This document shows, piece by piece, positions 26,830 through 35,940 of a DNA stretch of 64,000 nucleotides (the stretch's first letter is position 1; the number at the start of each line of letters is the position of its first letter). The stretch covers positions 1 through 64,000 of the forward strand of contig JAFDVQ010000014.1 in NCBI GenBank assembly GCA_018268915.1, given 5' to 3'. The DNA comes from Acidobacteriota bacterium. GTDB lineage: Bacteria; Acidobacteriota; Terriglobia; Terriglobales; Acidobacteriaceae. The translations under genes were made by a program, and so were the position numbers. The notes under the pieces are model-generated. The model saw nothing but the letters and a program-made list of their open reading frames with translations. It did not search any database and was not told where the DNA came from.

Positions 26830-28155
26830 ATGAAGGAAAACTCCGGAACCAACGAAGTACACGCCGGCAAAAAATGGCGCAATGGAATTGCGGCCTATAC
26901 ACAGCCCCGTGTTCTGCAGGTACTTGCATTAGGATTTTCCAGCGGCCTGCCGCTTCTTCTGACTTATTCAACTCTTCAGGCGTGGCTTGCGACGGTGGGG
27001 GTGCGGCGCGCGACCCTCGGCGCCATTGCTCTGGTTGGCACCTCCTACTCCTTCAAATTCGTTTGGGCTCCCCTCATCGATCGCGTGCCTCCCCCGATTC
27101 CTCTGGGGCGACGGCGGGGCTGGGGCGTCACCATTCAACTTCTTCTGATTGCAGCGATTCTCGCTCTGGGATCGTGCGATCCGAAGCACAACCTGTCGCG
27201 TATGGCGATCTTGGCGGTTGTTGTCGCTTTTTTGTCTGCGAGCCAGGATATTGTGATCGATGCCTGGCGAGTTGAGAGCTTGAACAAGGACCAGCAGGCT
27301 CCCGGCGCAGCCATGATTCAGTCCGGCTACCGGATCGGCATGCTGGCTGCCGGCGCTGGCGCGCTCTTCATTGCGGCTTCGGCTGGTTGGTTTACTGCCT
27401 ATGCCACGATGGCAGCTCTGATCGGCGTTGGTCTGCTGGTGTTTCTGTTCGGACCGGAACCCCAGGTCTCGTCGCGGACCTCCGACGATAGAGGATCGGG
27501 ATGGCACGTGATTGCGCATGCGTTCAACACGGCAGTAATCGGACCCTTTCGCGACTTCATGCACAGACCACTTTGGCCCTTAATCCTGATCGCCATCTTT
27601 GGATACAAGATGGGAGAGGCAATGGCAGGCGTGATGTCAACTCCCCTGTACATATCTCTGAAGTTCTCTCTTCCTGAGATCGCGACTGCTTCAAAGATAT
27701 TTGGATTCTTCTCGATTGTGACAGGTGCCCTGATTGGTGGAGTGGTAACGACCAAATTAGGAATCCGGCGCGCGCTGATTCTCTGCGGAATTCTGCAATC
27801 GATTGGAAACCTGTTCTTCGTGTTGCAGGCGATGGGTGGACACCGGATCGGCTATCTCGCTCTGTGTGTCACAGCCGAAAATCTCACGGGCGCCATGGCG
27901 GGGACGGCCTTGATTACCTGGCTTTCGAGTCTATGCTCCCCTGCTTTTACTGCGACCCAGTTCGCATTGCTGTCGTCGCTTGCTTCCCTCAGCCGGACCG
28001 TGGTGGCCTCTTCAGGAGGGGCCTTGTCAGAGAAAATCGGCTGGGTACCGTTCTTCATTCTCACCAGCGTGATTGGGCTGCCAGCCATTCTGCTAATCGC
28101 GTGGATCGGCCCGCGTGACAATATCAGCCAAAAAGGGGTCCAACAGGCTGTCTGA
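26830..28155 (+). CDS. AmpG-like MFS permease
   Basis: A 441-residue, 12-helix major-facilitator protein resembling AmpG, the inner-membrane importer of anhydro-muropeptides for cell-wall recycling. Typical features are LALGFSSGLPLLLTYSTLQA in helix 1, the WAPLIDRVPPPIPLGRRRGW loop between helices 2 and 3, and ASQDIVIDAWRVE in helix 4. ATG 26830 is preferred; a TTG at 26764 would add 22 polar residues. The next gene follows after six bases. Confidence 0.85.
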   Translation: MKENSGTNEVHAGKKWRNGIAAYTQPRVLQVLALGFSSGLPLLLTYSTLQAWLATVGVRRATLGAIALVGTSYSFKFVWAPLIDRVPPPIPLGRRRGWGVTIQLLLIAAILALGSCDPKHNLSRMAILAVVVAFLSASQDIVIDAWRVESLNKDQQAPGAAMIQSGYRIGMLAAGAGALFIAASAGWFTAYATMAALIGVGLLVFLFGPEPQVSSRTSDDRGSGWHVIAHAFNTAVIGPFRDFMHRPLWPLILIAIFGYKMGEAMAGVMSTPLYISLKFSLPEIATASKIFGFFSIVTGALIGGVVTTKLGIRRALILCGILQSIGNLFFVLQAMGGHRIGYLALCVTAENLTGAMAGTALITWLSSLCSPAFTATQFALLSSLASLSRTVVASSGGALSEKIGWVPFFILTSVIGLPAILLIAWIGPRDNISQKGVQQAV

Positions 28156-28161
28156 AAGAAG

Positions 28162-29025
28162 ATGCCTGCGCTATTCAGCATTACGATGGTAAGGACAAAG
28201 AAACGCAAAAATCGAGTATGGGTATATGTAGTCGTGAATTGTCCTGGCAAATACTTTTCCATTCTCTCAATAGTTTTTCTGTTTCTCGCTGGAAGTTGCA
28301 GAGTTGTTGCCGCCCAGAGTGATGAGTACTTGCAGGCCGAGGGACAACAACTTGTTGCTCTGGCTAACCAGGCGAGAGCTCAAGCCGGCGCCCCTGCATT
28401 GAAGTGGGATCCCGCCCTGGCGCAAGCCGCCTTAAGACATACTCGCCGGATGGTCAGCGAGGGCGGAGCGATTCAACACGATTACCCCGGCGAGCTGGCA
28501 CTGTCAGAACGCGCGGGGCTCTCCGGCGCTCACTTTAATCTCATTGAAGAAAACATCGCGGTTGGACCCACCTCCCCAGAAATTCATGATGCATGGATGC
28601 ATTCAAAACTCCATCGCGAGAACATGCTCAATCCCGACGTCGATCGAATTGGTATCGCGGTGATCGCAAAGCGCGGGGTTCTATATGCGACAGCCGATTT
28701 CACTCGCGCGGTGCAATCATACTCGCCCGCACAAGTGGAAGAACAAGTGAGCTCGCTGGTTGCTCGGAGCGGGATCAAGGTCTCTTCCGATCACTCGCTG
28801 GCTCGCGAAGCATGTACTGCCAATCGCGGTTTTCCGCATGTAGAGAATGGCGCCCAGCCAGGCTTCGTGATGCGATGGCAGAATTCAGATTTGAGTCATC
28901 TGCCCGACAACCTCGTTCAGCAGCTTTCGTCGAAGCGCTTTCGCGAAGCAGCGGTGGGGAGTTGCCCTGCCAGCGGGGAAGCCGGGACATTCACCGCTTA
29001 TCGGATTGCGGTGCTGCTCTACTGA
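28162..29025 (+). CDS. CAP-domain (SCP-like) extracytoplasmic protein
   Basis: A 287-residue protein with a long polar N-terminus, one hydrophobic signal or anchor (about 32-51) and a CAP domain at about 58-190. The domain motifs are LVALANQARAQAGAPALKWD, HDYPGE and HSKLHRENMLNPDVDRIGIA. The remaining 90 residues match no family I know. CAP proteins are secreted or periplasmic; bacterial roles are poorly defined. It starts six bases after the AmpG-like gene and is probably co-transcribed with it. It overlaps the 3' end of the converging gene by seven bases. Confidence 0.82.
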   Translation: MPALFSITMVRTKKRKNRVWVYVVVNCPGKYFSILSIVFLFLAGSCRVVAAQSDEYLQAEGQQLVALANQARAQAGAPALKWDPALAQAALRHTRRMVSEGGAIQHDYPGELALSERAGLSGAHFNLIEENIAVGPTSPEIHDAWMHSKLHRENMLNPDVDRIGIAVIAKRGVLYATADFTRAVQSYSPAQVEEQVSSLVARSGIKVSSDHSLAREACTANRGFPHVENGAQPGFVMRWQNSDLSHLPDNLVQQLSSKRFREAAVGSCPASGEAGTFTAYRIAVLLY

Positions 29026-29963
29026 CGCAGTGCCGCTGAAGCCGGATTTGCAGCAACACGTGTATAGATGAAGTCGTATTCGGTGTACCAGCTTTTCCCG
29101 CCGTCTTTGGATCCCTGCGAGAATTGGCGTACCTTGTCTGGTCCCAGATTGAAGAACTGAAGGTGGCGCAACAGAGTTCCGCCGTTCGTCTGGGGAACAT
29201 CATCCGTCCAGTAATCCATGATCTTGTTCTTGAGCTCGCCATGGAAGAACATGACGCCGGCTGACGTGTCGACCCAATACTGTTCCCACCGTTTCAGATT
29301 CGGGTTCCAAGTGTTGTAGCTCTTGCCAAAGTATGGGTTTCCGGCCGAGGTCCAATTTTCCCAGACAACGCAACCGCCCATCTCCTTGGAGATATGACTG
29401 TCGCCGCGATGCACTCCATCGGCGGCCGAAGCCACATCCCAGTCGCCGAGCCAGAAATCGAACTGCTTGAATTCCGGATCTTCACAGGGAGCGGCGTTGT
29501 GCTTCACCAGTTTTGCTAGCGAAATGAACTGATCGTTGGTGCGAAGTGCATTCCAGTCTTGGTCGTCTTGAAGGCGAGCAGGCAACATGAAGCCAGCATT
29601 CGCAGAAGATTTCAATGCCTCAAGAGCGTGAGCTGAGTCTCCCATTGCGGCGTAGGTGGTCGCGACCTCGTAATCTGCCATGAATGCGGGAAGTCCCCTC
29701 CCCGCGCCGAGTTTTTTGGCCTTCTGCAATGCTTCGAGCGCGCTGTCGTAGTGCTTGACGCCGCGCGCAGACACCCCCAGCCGATACCAATACCGCGCGT
29801 TCTCAGGCTCCTGCTTTGTCAGATCAGAATATTGACGCTCTGCTTCGGGCCAAGTCTGCGAGGTGTATGCCTTATCGGCGGACTCTGCGGAGGTAGGACC
29901 CTGCGAGTGAGTCGCGATAGGAAGAAGAGCAGCAAGAATTGCTACACCAAAGCCGAGACGCAT
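29019..29963 (-). CDS. Periplasmic TPR protein
   Basis: A 314-residue protein with a signal peptide (LGFGVAILAALLPIATHS). Tetratricopeptide-type helices occupy about 30-125 (YTSQTWPEAERQYSDL; ARYWYRLGVSARGVKHYDSA; GDSAHALEALKSSANAGF). A separate C-terminal domain begins at FKQFDFWLGDWDV and continues with GNPYFGKSYNTWNPNLKRWE, a beta-rich lipocalin-like sequence seen in DUF1579-type proteins. The function is unknown. The chosen ATG directly starts the signal peptide. Confidence 0.75.
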   Translation of the reverse strand: MRLGFGVAILAALLPIATHSQGPTSAESADKAYTSQTWPEAERQYSDLTKQEPENARYWYRLGVSARGVKHYDSALEALQKAKKLGAGRGLPAFMADYEVATTYAAMGDSAHALEALKSSANAGFMLPARLQDDQDWNALRTNDQFISLAKLVKHNAAPCEDPEFKQFDFWLGDWDVASAADGVHRGDSHISKEMGGCVVWENWTSAGNPYFGKSYNTWNPNLKRWEQYWVDTSAGVMFFHGELKNKIMDYWTDDVPQTNGGTLLRHLQFFNLGPDKVRQFSQGSKDGGKSWYTEYDFIYTRVAANPASAALRQ

Positions 29964-30067
29964 CACACCCTCCAATTCGTTCTTATGCAGGGTGAATCAT
30001 CTTGCATTGATCGGCTCAGTGACTTGCTGATTGTGACGAAATGGGGTCGGCGCGTGATAAGCGAGAA

Positions 30068-30786
30068 TCATCCAAAGCCTGGTGCCGTCTTCCAGAATCC
30101 CGGCCACCCCTGGCGTGGTGGTCCGCACACGAAAACATCGGGATGGTAGTTGCTCTCTTCGTTCCTGACTCCTAGCGAATTGCTGATGTGTCCGGACAGA
30201 TTGCAACTGGTGAAATCGCCATCAACATCCTCCCGTGACCAGCCAGGGACGATGAGTGTCGATGGAGGCGTGGTGAGAGTTATGTGCGCAGATAAAACGA
30301 GTTCGTAAGGCTGATTGGAGCCAGCAGATGATATGCGTTTCCGAGGTTTTCGATGGCTCCTGCCTTGCCGTAGCTTCCGACGAGTATCCCGTAATTCGAT
30401 TGTTCATGGGCGGGGAGGGAGTTGCGACCGTAGCAACTGTGCGGACTAGGTCATCCCAGCCGATCTCCTCGCGCGCCACCATTGAGGGTCTTCCGTTGTG
30501 AGCAAACGAATGGTGAACCAACACACTAAAGCCCACCACAGAAAAGAGAAGCTGGTGTATTGAAACTCTGTCGCCTCGAAGAGCGGAAGACCTGAGAGCC
30601 CTACTGATACGGCGGCTGCGACCTGCGCAAGTCGACCATCCTCATATCGCGCGCCATTAGCCCAGCTGCGAGTATGACGACGGCTTGCGCAATCGCTGAT
30701 AAGAAAAGCAATCCTGTCAGCGACAATCCAAAAGACTGAATTCGATTCTCTATGAGAGGAGTGAAGGGCGGGTACGCGCCAAACGT
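30068..30786 (-). pseudogene. Decayed family-39 glycosyltransferase (ArnT/PMT-like)
   Basis: Fragments of one protein occur in order but in different frames. The first piece has YPPFTPLI and LLFLSAIAQAVVILAAGLMA. After a frameshift near 30650 it continues as QVAAAVSVGL, EFQYTSFSFLWWALVCWF and TTEDPQWWRA. Then most of the membrane core is missing. The C-terminal part resumes with GILVGSYGKAGAIENLGNAY, shifts frame again at about 30290, and ends with DVFVCGPPRQGWPGFWK and a stop at 30068. Intact acidobacterial GT39 enzymes are about 500 residues; some 240 remain. The transmembrane lipid-linked sugar transfer activity must be lost. Confidence 0.7.
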
Positions 30787-30837
30787 TTAGACTCGGATTT
30801 TGTTTCGGATCCTCGCTTGATTTCACCGCAGAACAGG

Positions 30838-31431
30838 TTACTTAGGGCCGCGTTTCTGGGCGACCAGCACAGACTTCATTCCCGCCGCGGTGGCCGCTTG
30901 AACGCCGAGGTCCGTGTCTTCGAAGACCAGGCAATGTTCGGGTGCTATTTCGAGTTTCTGCGCGCCCAGAAGAAATCCATCGGGTGCGGGCTTGCCACGC
31001 TTGTAATCCTCCGCGCATACAAGCACATCGAACTTGTCGAGCAGGTTGAGTGCAGTCAGGGAACCAATCACTGAGTTGCGACGGCTTCCAGAGACGACGG
31101 CAAAAGGGATTAGACCGTGCTGCGCTTCGATATGCTCGATCACTTCTGGGATTCCCTGGAGCTCAGGTAGTTGGGCATGGTACAGGCTCTCTTTGTACTC
31201 GGCTACTGAGTCGACGGGCATATTCAGACCGTGAATCTCGTTCAGGTCGGCGATGATTTTTCGCACAGGCTTGCCGCCCCACGCATAGAAGAGGTCTTCT
31301 TCGTAGTTGCACCCGTATTCGGCAAGGGCCTTCTTCCATGCTTTATAGTGCAGCGGCATGGAATCGGCGATGGTGCCATCGCAGTCGAACAGGTAAGCGC
31401 GAAAGTCGCCGTCAGGCAATTTCAGCATCAT
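30838..31431 (-). CDS. HAD-superfamily sugar-phosphate phosphatase
   Basis: A 197-residue HAD hydrolase of the YqaB/beta-phosphoglucomutase type. The nucleophile motif is FDCDGTIADS (Asp16 and Asp18), with a helical cap holding SMPLHYKAWKKAL. Motif II is VVSGSRRN, motif III lysine is in KRGKPAPDGF, and motif IV is FEDTDLGVQAA. Such enzymes dephosphorylate fructose-1-phosphate-like sugars. The start is ATG 31431, with a second ATG three bases later. Confidence 0.88.
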   Translation of the reverse strand: MMLKLPDGDFRAYLFDCDGTIADSMPLHYKAWKKALAEYGCNYEEDLFYAWGGKPVRKIIADLNEIHGLNMPVDSVAEYKESLYHAQLPELQGIPEVIEHIEAQHGLIPFAVVSGSRRNSVIGSLTALNLLDKFDVLVCAEDYKRGKPAPDGFLLGAQKLEIAPEHCLVFEDTDLGVQAATAAGMKSVLVAQKRGPK

Positions 31432-31502
31432 GGGAGAGATTCCTTAGTCGTGTTCTCGGAGCATCCAGGTTCGTCCGGGCCAATGTCTGCTGCGCCCAGA
31501 AA

Positions 31503-31910
31503 TCAGCCCCAGATAAATTTGGTCGGCGTCTCGATATCGGGATGAATGCTTCTCTTCACCGGACATGTGTGCGCTGCATTCTCGAGCCGCTCTCGATTTT
31601 CCGGACTGGTTTCCACGGGGATTCGAATCGATACCGCCAAGCGGGAGATTCTTCTCGGGGGAGTGCTGCTCATTTCCTTTTCTACAATCGCCGTGGCCCC
31701 ACTGAGGTCGACCTCTAGATTTCTCGCAAGAATGCCCATCGTTGTCAACATGCACGTTCCTAGCGAGGTTGCTGTAAGGTCAGTTGGCGAGAAACTCTCT
31801 CCCCGACCCTGGTTGTCGACAGGCGCATCAGTGGTCAATTCGGTTTTCGATGGCGTATGCACAGAGATGCAGTGGAGGTTGCCCTGGTACTCCGTTTGAA
31901 TGCGAACCAT
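31503..31910 (-). CDS. OsmC-family peroxide-reducing protein
   Basis: A 135-residue thiol peroxidase-like protein. The two redox cysteines lie in LGTCMLTTMG and HTCPVKRSIHPDIE, as in OsmC/YhfA proteins that detoxify organic hydroperoxides. The start ATG 31910 is chosen over an upstream in-frame start at 31979 because alignment with the family begins at VRIQTEYQGNLHC. Confidence 0.87.
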   Translation of the reverse strand: MVRIQTEYQGNLHCISVHTPSKTELTTDAPVDNQGRGESFSPTDLTATSLGTCMLTTMGILARNLEVDLSGATAIVEKEMSSTPPRRISRLAVSIRIPVETSPENRERLENAAHTCPVKRSIHPDIETPTKFIWG

Positions 31911-31975
31911 ATTGCTTCTATCTTCGCACCAAAGACCACAGAAAAACGAGGCCGGCGATCCAGGTTCCAAGGCAC

Positions 31976-33055
31976 TCAATAGTCTGGCAGTCTCGATTCA
32001 GCAAACGTACTCATCTGGTTATAGCGCTGCGCTGCGGACGTGCCGATAGTGGAGGCAGGGAAAAGCTCTCGTTCCCTGACTTCTTCTCCGCGATGAGGAG
32101 TGTTCTGTCCATCTTTTGCATCGGGAAGTGCCTGGTTCATTGCCATCATCGCAATCCGCTTGACTTCGGGCGAGAGATTGCCGAGGCGCGCTGCTATAAG
32201 GGCTTGAGGCGTGATGGTGATCTCCGCACATCCTGCCGCAACTCCATCTGCGATTTTCTTTGCGGCGTGTCGCGCAGAAGCCGATGCTCCTGGCATGTTC
32301 GCCGCCAGGCTGAACCACTGGTACTCGCGCGAGGCATCGCCGGTGAAGACAGCATTTCGGTGCGATCCTGTCCGCATAAGTCCCGGACAAATGGTCGTCA
32401 CTCGAACGCCCTTGGAGCGCAACTCCATTCCCAGTCCTTCTGAGAACCCCACAGCCGCAAACTTGCTCGCGCAGTAGGGAAGCAGATGAGGCACAGAAAT
32501 GCGTCCCCCAACCGAACTCACCGTGGCGATCGATCCTTCTCGTCGCTGAAGCATCTGCGGAAGGACAGCCATGGTGCAGTGCAGTCCGGAGTAGAAATTG
32601 GACTCCATCACCTCTCGGAATTGCTGCAGGGTCTGGTTCTCTATTGGTCCCACCGTGATGACTCCGGCATTGTTGATCAGAACATCGACCCGTCCAAATC
32701 GGCGCGTGGCTTCATCTATCAGCCGCGAGGCATCCTCGGGCTTTCGCAGATCGGCAGCGACAATCAGGACGTCATCGCCGCTTCCCACCGCGCCCCTGTC
32801 GATAAGCAAACGTCGTGCTTCCGCGAGTTGAACTTCGTTTCTCGCGCTCAATACCAGTCGGGCGGCGCGCCGGCCGAACTCCTCGGCCATAGCCAGGCCG
32901 AGGCCGCGTGAGCCGCCAGTTATCACCACAACTTTGCCTCGAGTCCAGTTCGCCCTGTTCCGCGTGCGGTCGGAGAGGGTGCTGATGATGGTCGATGCGA
33001 GCCCGAGTCCAAGGTAAGCGGCATTGCGAAGCAGAGATCCATCCTGCGACTTCAT
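31976..33055 (-). CDS. Short-chain dehydrogenase/reductase
   Basis: A 359-residue SDR enzyme. An N-terminal tail with a weak hydrophobic stretch (AAYLGLGLASTIISTL) precedes the Rossmann fold. VITGGSRGLGLAMAEEFG binds the nucleotide, AADLRKPEDASRL and NNAGVI follow, and catalytic Ser and YCASK form the active site. ATG 33055 has a perfect GGAGGAA site. The substrate is unknown. It and the OsmC gene run in the same direction with 65 bases between them. Confidence 0.88.
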   Translation of the reverse strand: MKSQDGSLLRNAAYLGLGLASTIISTLSDRTRNRANWTRGKVVVITGGSRGLGLAMAEEFGRRAARLVLSARNEVQLAEARRLLIDRGAVGSGDDVLIVAADLRKPEDASRLIDEATRRFGRVDVLINNAGVITVGPIENQTLQQFREVMESNFYSGLHCTMAVLPQMLQRREGSIATVSSVGGRISVPHLLPYCASKFAAVGFSEGLGMELRSKGVRVTTICPGLMRTGSHRNAVFTGDASREYQWFSLAANMPGASASARHAAKKIADGVAAGCAEITITPQALIAARLGNLSPEVKRIAMMAMNQALPDAKDGQNTPHRGEEVRERELFPASTIGTSAAQRYNQMSTFAESRLPDY

Positions 33056-33137
33056 TGTTCCTCCGAAAAACGTTTGGATGTTGAAATCGGAGGATACGCA
33101 GCTCATGGCTGTGGCTTCTGCCAACCTACCCAGTGTT

Positions 33138-33166
33138 TTGACGCGACCCGCTCAGTCTGTTACGTT
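33138..33166 (+). promoter_or_regulatory. Putative promoter of tRNA-Asn
   Basis: TTGACG at 33138-33143 and TACGTT at 33161-33166 are 17 bases apart and lie 28 bases before the tRNA gene, as expected for a sigma-70 promoter with a short leader. Confidence 0.45.
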
Positions 33167-33192
33167 TATAGAGGACATATCAGCGCCACTCA

Positions 33193-33269
<77 letters not shown>

Positions 33270-33325
33270 TCAAATCAGAAACTTAGAGCAGATCAGAGCA
33301 GCCAAAAATCCGCCAATTTTTCAAA

Positions 33326-33346
33326 TTGTGCCCATTTTTGTGCCCA
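33326..33346 (+). repeat. Direct repeat, possible integrase arm sites
   Basis: The 9-mer TTGTGCCCA occurs at 33326-33334 and again at 33338-33346, start-to-start 12 bases, between the tRNA and the integrase gene. Closely spaced direct repeats in this position are typical of arm-type integrase binding sites. Confidence 0.45.
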
Positions 33347-33532
33347 CTCCCCTTCAAAGCGGATGCAATGTCCGTAGCAATTCTGCTCAGTTGTTTCCCT
33401 CCTCAGTGAATCGACTCGATCCCCTACAGCTTTTCGGCTGACGCGCCGATTTGCACGAGTTCGCCTCCTGCTCCAATCTCCATTCGCACTGGCCAATTGG
33501 TACTAGTGCCAACCGAGAGACAGGAGTGATCG

Positions 33533-34609
33533 ATGTCCATTTTTCCACGCGGCAAAGTCTATTGGTACAAGTTCTACTTCGCCGGACAACTGATCCGGGA
33601 GTCGTCCAAATCGACCTCAAAAACGGTCGCCAAAAATGCCGAGAATCAAAGACGGCGTGAACTCGAACAGGGCTTCAACAACGTCCAGACCAGGCGAGAG
33701 ATTCGCATCCGCCAGTTGCGCGACGTGGCCGAGGACTACCTCGGCGATTACCGACTGCGTTTTCGAGGCGTGACCTTCGCCGAATACGCAATCGGGCACG
33801 TCGTGCGCCAACTCGGCGAAAAACTCCTCATCGATATCGATGAGACGACGGTTCTGGCTTACCAAACCGCCCGTCTGAAGGAGCAGGCCTCTCCGAAATC
33901 GATCAACGAGGAGGTGCGGTTCCTCCTGACGATGATGGGGGAATCCGGCGACGTCATTCGAATCCGGCTGCGGAAGAAGAAGAAGCTCAAGTTGCCCGCG
34001 CGGCGGAAGATCGGGAAAGCATACGAGCCCGAAGAGACGCAGAGGATGGGCGACGTATCCCGGAATTCGCGTTCGCCTCACATTCGGCTTGCTCTCACGC
34101 TCGCTTTGAACGCAGGAATGCGCGACGCGGAGATCAAATCGCTAACGTGGGGTCAGATCCATCTGGATAAGGGGTACTTGCAAGTTGGAAAGAGCAAGAC
34201 TGCTGCCGGCGAGGGGAGGACCATTCCCATCAATTCCGTTCTGCGGCAGGCCATCCTCGAGCATCGGGCGCAGTATGAAAAGAAATTCAAGACCATTGCG
34301 GATGAGTGGTATGTCTTTCCGTTCGGCAAACCTCGTCCCAGCGACCCCACCCGGCCTGTCACGACGCTCAAGACCGCCTGGAAGAATGTCCGCAAGAATG
34401 CGGAGGTGACCGGCCGCTGGCATGATCACCGTCACACCCTCATTACGCAACTCGCCGAATCGGGAGCCGGAGAGGAAACGATCCGGCAGATTGTCGGTCA
34501 TGTGTCGAAAGAAGTCCTCCGGGACTATCTTCACGTGCGCATGAAAGCCAAACGCGATGCGCTCGAAGGCATCGTGGTGCAACCAGGCCGGAAGAAGCAG
34601 GAAGAATAG
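33533..34609 (+). CDS. Tyrosine recombinase (ICE integrase)
   Basis: A 358-residue phage-type integrase that catalyses site-specific integration and excision at the tRNA. The N-terminus has beta-rich arm-binding features (VYWYKFYFAGQLIRESSK), then a SAM-like core-binding domain (about 60-150). The catalytic domain has Arg197 (NAGMRDAE), H297-x-x-R300 (WHDHRHTLIT), His323 (VGHVS) and Tyr332 (LRDYLHV). The ATG has AGGAG eight bases upstream. Confidence 0.93.
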   Translation: MSIFPRGKVYWYKFYFAGQLIRESSKSTSKTVAKNAENQRRRELEQGFNNVQTRREIRIRQLRDVAEDYLGDYRLRFRGVTFAEYAIGHVVRQLGEKLLIDIDETTVLAYQTARLKEQASPKSINEEVRFLLTMMGESGDVIRIRLRKKKKLKLPARRKIGKAYEPEETQRMGDVSRNSRSPHIRLALTLALNAGMRDAEIKSLTWGQIHLDKGYLQVGKSKTAAGEGRTIPINSVLRQAILEHRAQYEKKFKTIADEWYVFPFGKPRPSDPTRPVTTLKTAWKNVRKNAEVTGRWHDHRHTLITQLAESGAGEETIRQIVGHVSKEVLRDYLHVRMKAKRDALEGIVVQPGRKKQEE

Positions 34610-34734
34610 TACGTTTGCCAGCCGGTCATCGTCCGATTTGACCGAATTCTGAGATCACATTACGTTCAACGCCTGCATACCCAGGCTTTCGTTTGGTCAG
34701 GGCATGCAGGCCCTTTCATCAATACGAGGTGTTT

Positions 34735-34968
34735 ATGGAATCCCTTCTCACGGAAAACGAAGTTTCGGCTCACCTTAAGGTGAGTCTGGCTTGCCTGCGC
34801 CGCTGGAGGCTGTGTGGTGAAGGCCCTCAGTACGTCAAGGTCAACAACCTGGTCCGGTACCGCGAAACGGATCTCAACAACTGGATGTCGGAGCTGCCTA
34901 GCGCTGGCAACGGAAGAAGGCTCTCTCCGCGAAGCCTGATTCGGACCAAATTGGCTGCAAGTGCGTGA
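34735..34968 (+). CDS. Excisionase-like HTH protein
   Basis: A 77-residue MerR/excisionase-fold protein. LLTENEVSAHLKVSLACLRR is the helix-turn-helix and GPQYVKVNNLVRYRETDLNN the wing. Proteins like this next to an integrase usually direct excision (Xis) or regulate transfer. ATG 34735 has GAGGTG upstream; the longer frame to 34693 lacks a site. Confidence 0.82.
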   Translation: MESLLTENEVSAHLKVSLACLRRWRLCGEGPQYVKVNNLVRYRETDLNNWMSELPSAGNGRRLSPRSLIRTKLAASA

Positions 34969-35019
34969 AAGTCGGAGAAACGGTCCGGTTGCCGATAAGA
35001 AGACACCCAAGGGGCTACG

Positions 35020-35940
35020 ATGTTTGACTCGATTCGAGACTTTTCCGAAAGACTGCGCAGAACTGGGTATTTCATCGACCCAGTCATGACACAAGTGGTG
35101 TTTCTTGCGATCAAACTTCACAAGCCCCTGCTCCTCGAAGGGCCTGCCGGCAGTGGCAAAACCCAGCTCCCATTGTCGATAGCAGAGGCAGCCGGAACAC
35201 ATGTGGAACGCCTGCAATGCTACCGCGGGGTGACAGAAGAAAAGGCGATCGGACGCTTCGACGAAAGTCTCCAGCGGCTCTACATGGATTACGCGAAAGG
35301 GCGGCATGAGAACTGGCAGACTCTGCAAGCCGACCTGAAGGGGCGCGATTTCTTCCGTCCTGGCCCGCTTATGCGGGCTCTCGAATACGAGCGCCCCTGC
35401 GTGCTGCTTATTGACGAGTTGGACAAGGTTGACGAGGGTTTTGAGGCGATGCTCCTGGAAGCACTGTCAGCTTGGACTCTCTCAATCCCCGAGTTTGGCA
35501 CCATTACCGCGAAAAGTATTCCGTTCGTAGTGCTGACAAGCAACGAGGAACGTAGGCTGGGTGACCCGATCCGCCGACGCAGCTTGTATGTCCGGGTCGA
35601 GCATCCGACGCCCGAACGCGAGGCCGAAATCATTGCCAGTCGCACGCCAGAAGCTGATGAGGGTTTTCACCGCGAGATGGCGGGGATTGCGCTTTCATTC
35701 CGGAACTACTCGCTGGAGAAACCGCCATCGGTATCGGAGATGATCGACTTCGCCAATGCCCTGCAATTGCTCGGAACCAAACACGTGACCGAAGAGCATC
35801 GCGACGTGCTTCTTCCGTTCTTAGCCAAGACTGAAAAAGACAGACGCCACCTGCTCCTTCGCGAGGGATTCAAGAGCCTGCTCAATGATGGAGCGCGAAT
35901 CGCGCAGCAGATGGCGAGGCGAGGAGAGTCAGCGGCATGA
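35020..35940 (+). CDS. MoxR-type AAA+ ATPase
   Basis: A 306-residue AAA+ protein with Walker A GPAGSGKT (41-48), Walker B VLLIDELDK (about 128-136), sensor 1 VVLTSNEERRLGDP and arginine-finger-region RRRSLYVRVEHP. MoxR ATPases act as chaperones that mature or insert cofactors in partner proteins, normally with a VWA protein, but none is encoded here. It overlaps the transglycosylase gene by the four bases ATGA, so it belongs to the transfer operon; a role in assembly of the secretion complex is an inference. Confidence 0.85.
   Translation: MFDSIRDFSERLRRTGYFIDPVMTQVVFLAIKLHKPLLLEGPAGSGKTQLPLSIAEAAGTHVERLQCYRGVTEEKAIGRFDESLQRLYMDYAKGRHENWQTLQADLKGRDFFRPGPLMRALEYERPCVLLIDELDKVDEGFEAMLLEALSAWTLSIPEFGTITAKSIPFVVLTSNEERRLGDPIRRRSLYVRVEHPTPEREAEIIASRTPEADEGFHREMAGIALSFRNYSLEKPPSVSEMIDFANALQLLGTKHVTEEHRDVLLPFLAKTEKDRRHLLLREGFKSLLNDGARIAQQMARRGESAA

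Noticed and set aside
30222..30826. Two hypothetical minus-strand proteins in the gap
   Set aside because: Their sequences are pieces of one glycosyltransferase broken by frameshifts, so they are better described as a pseudogene.
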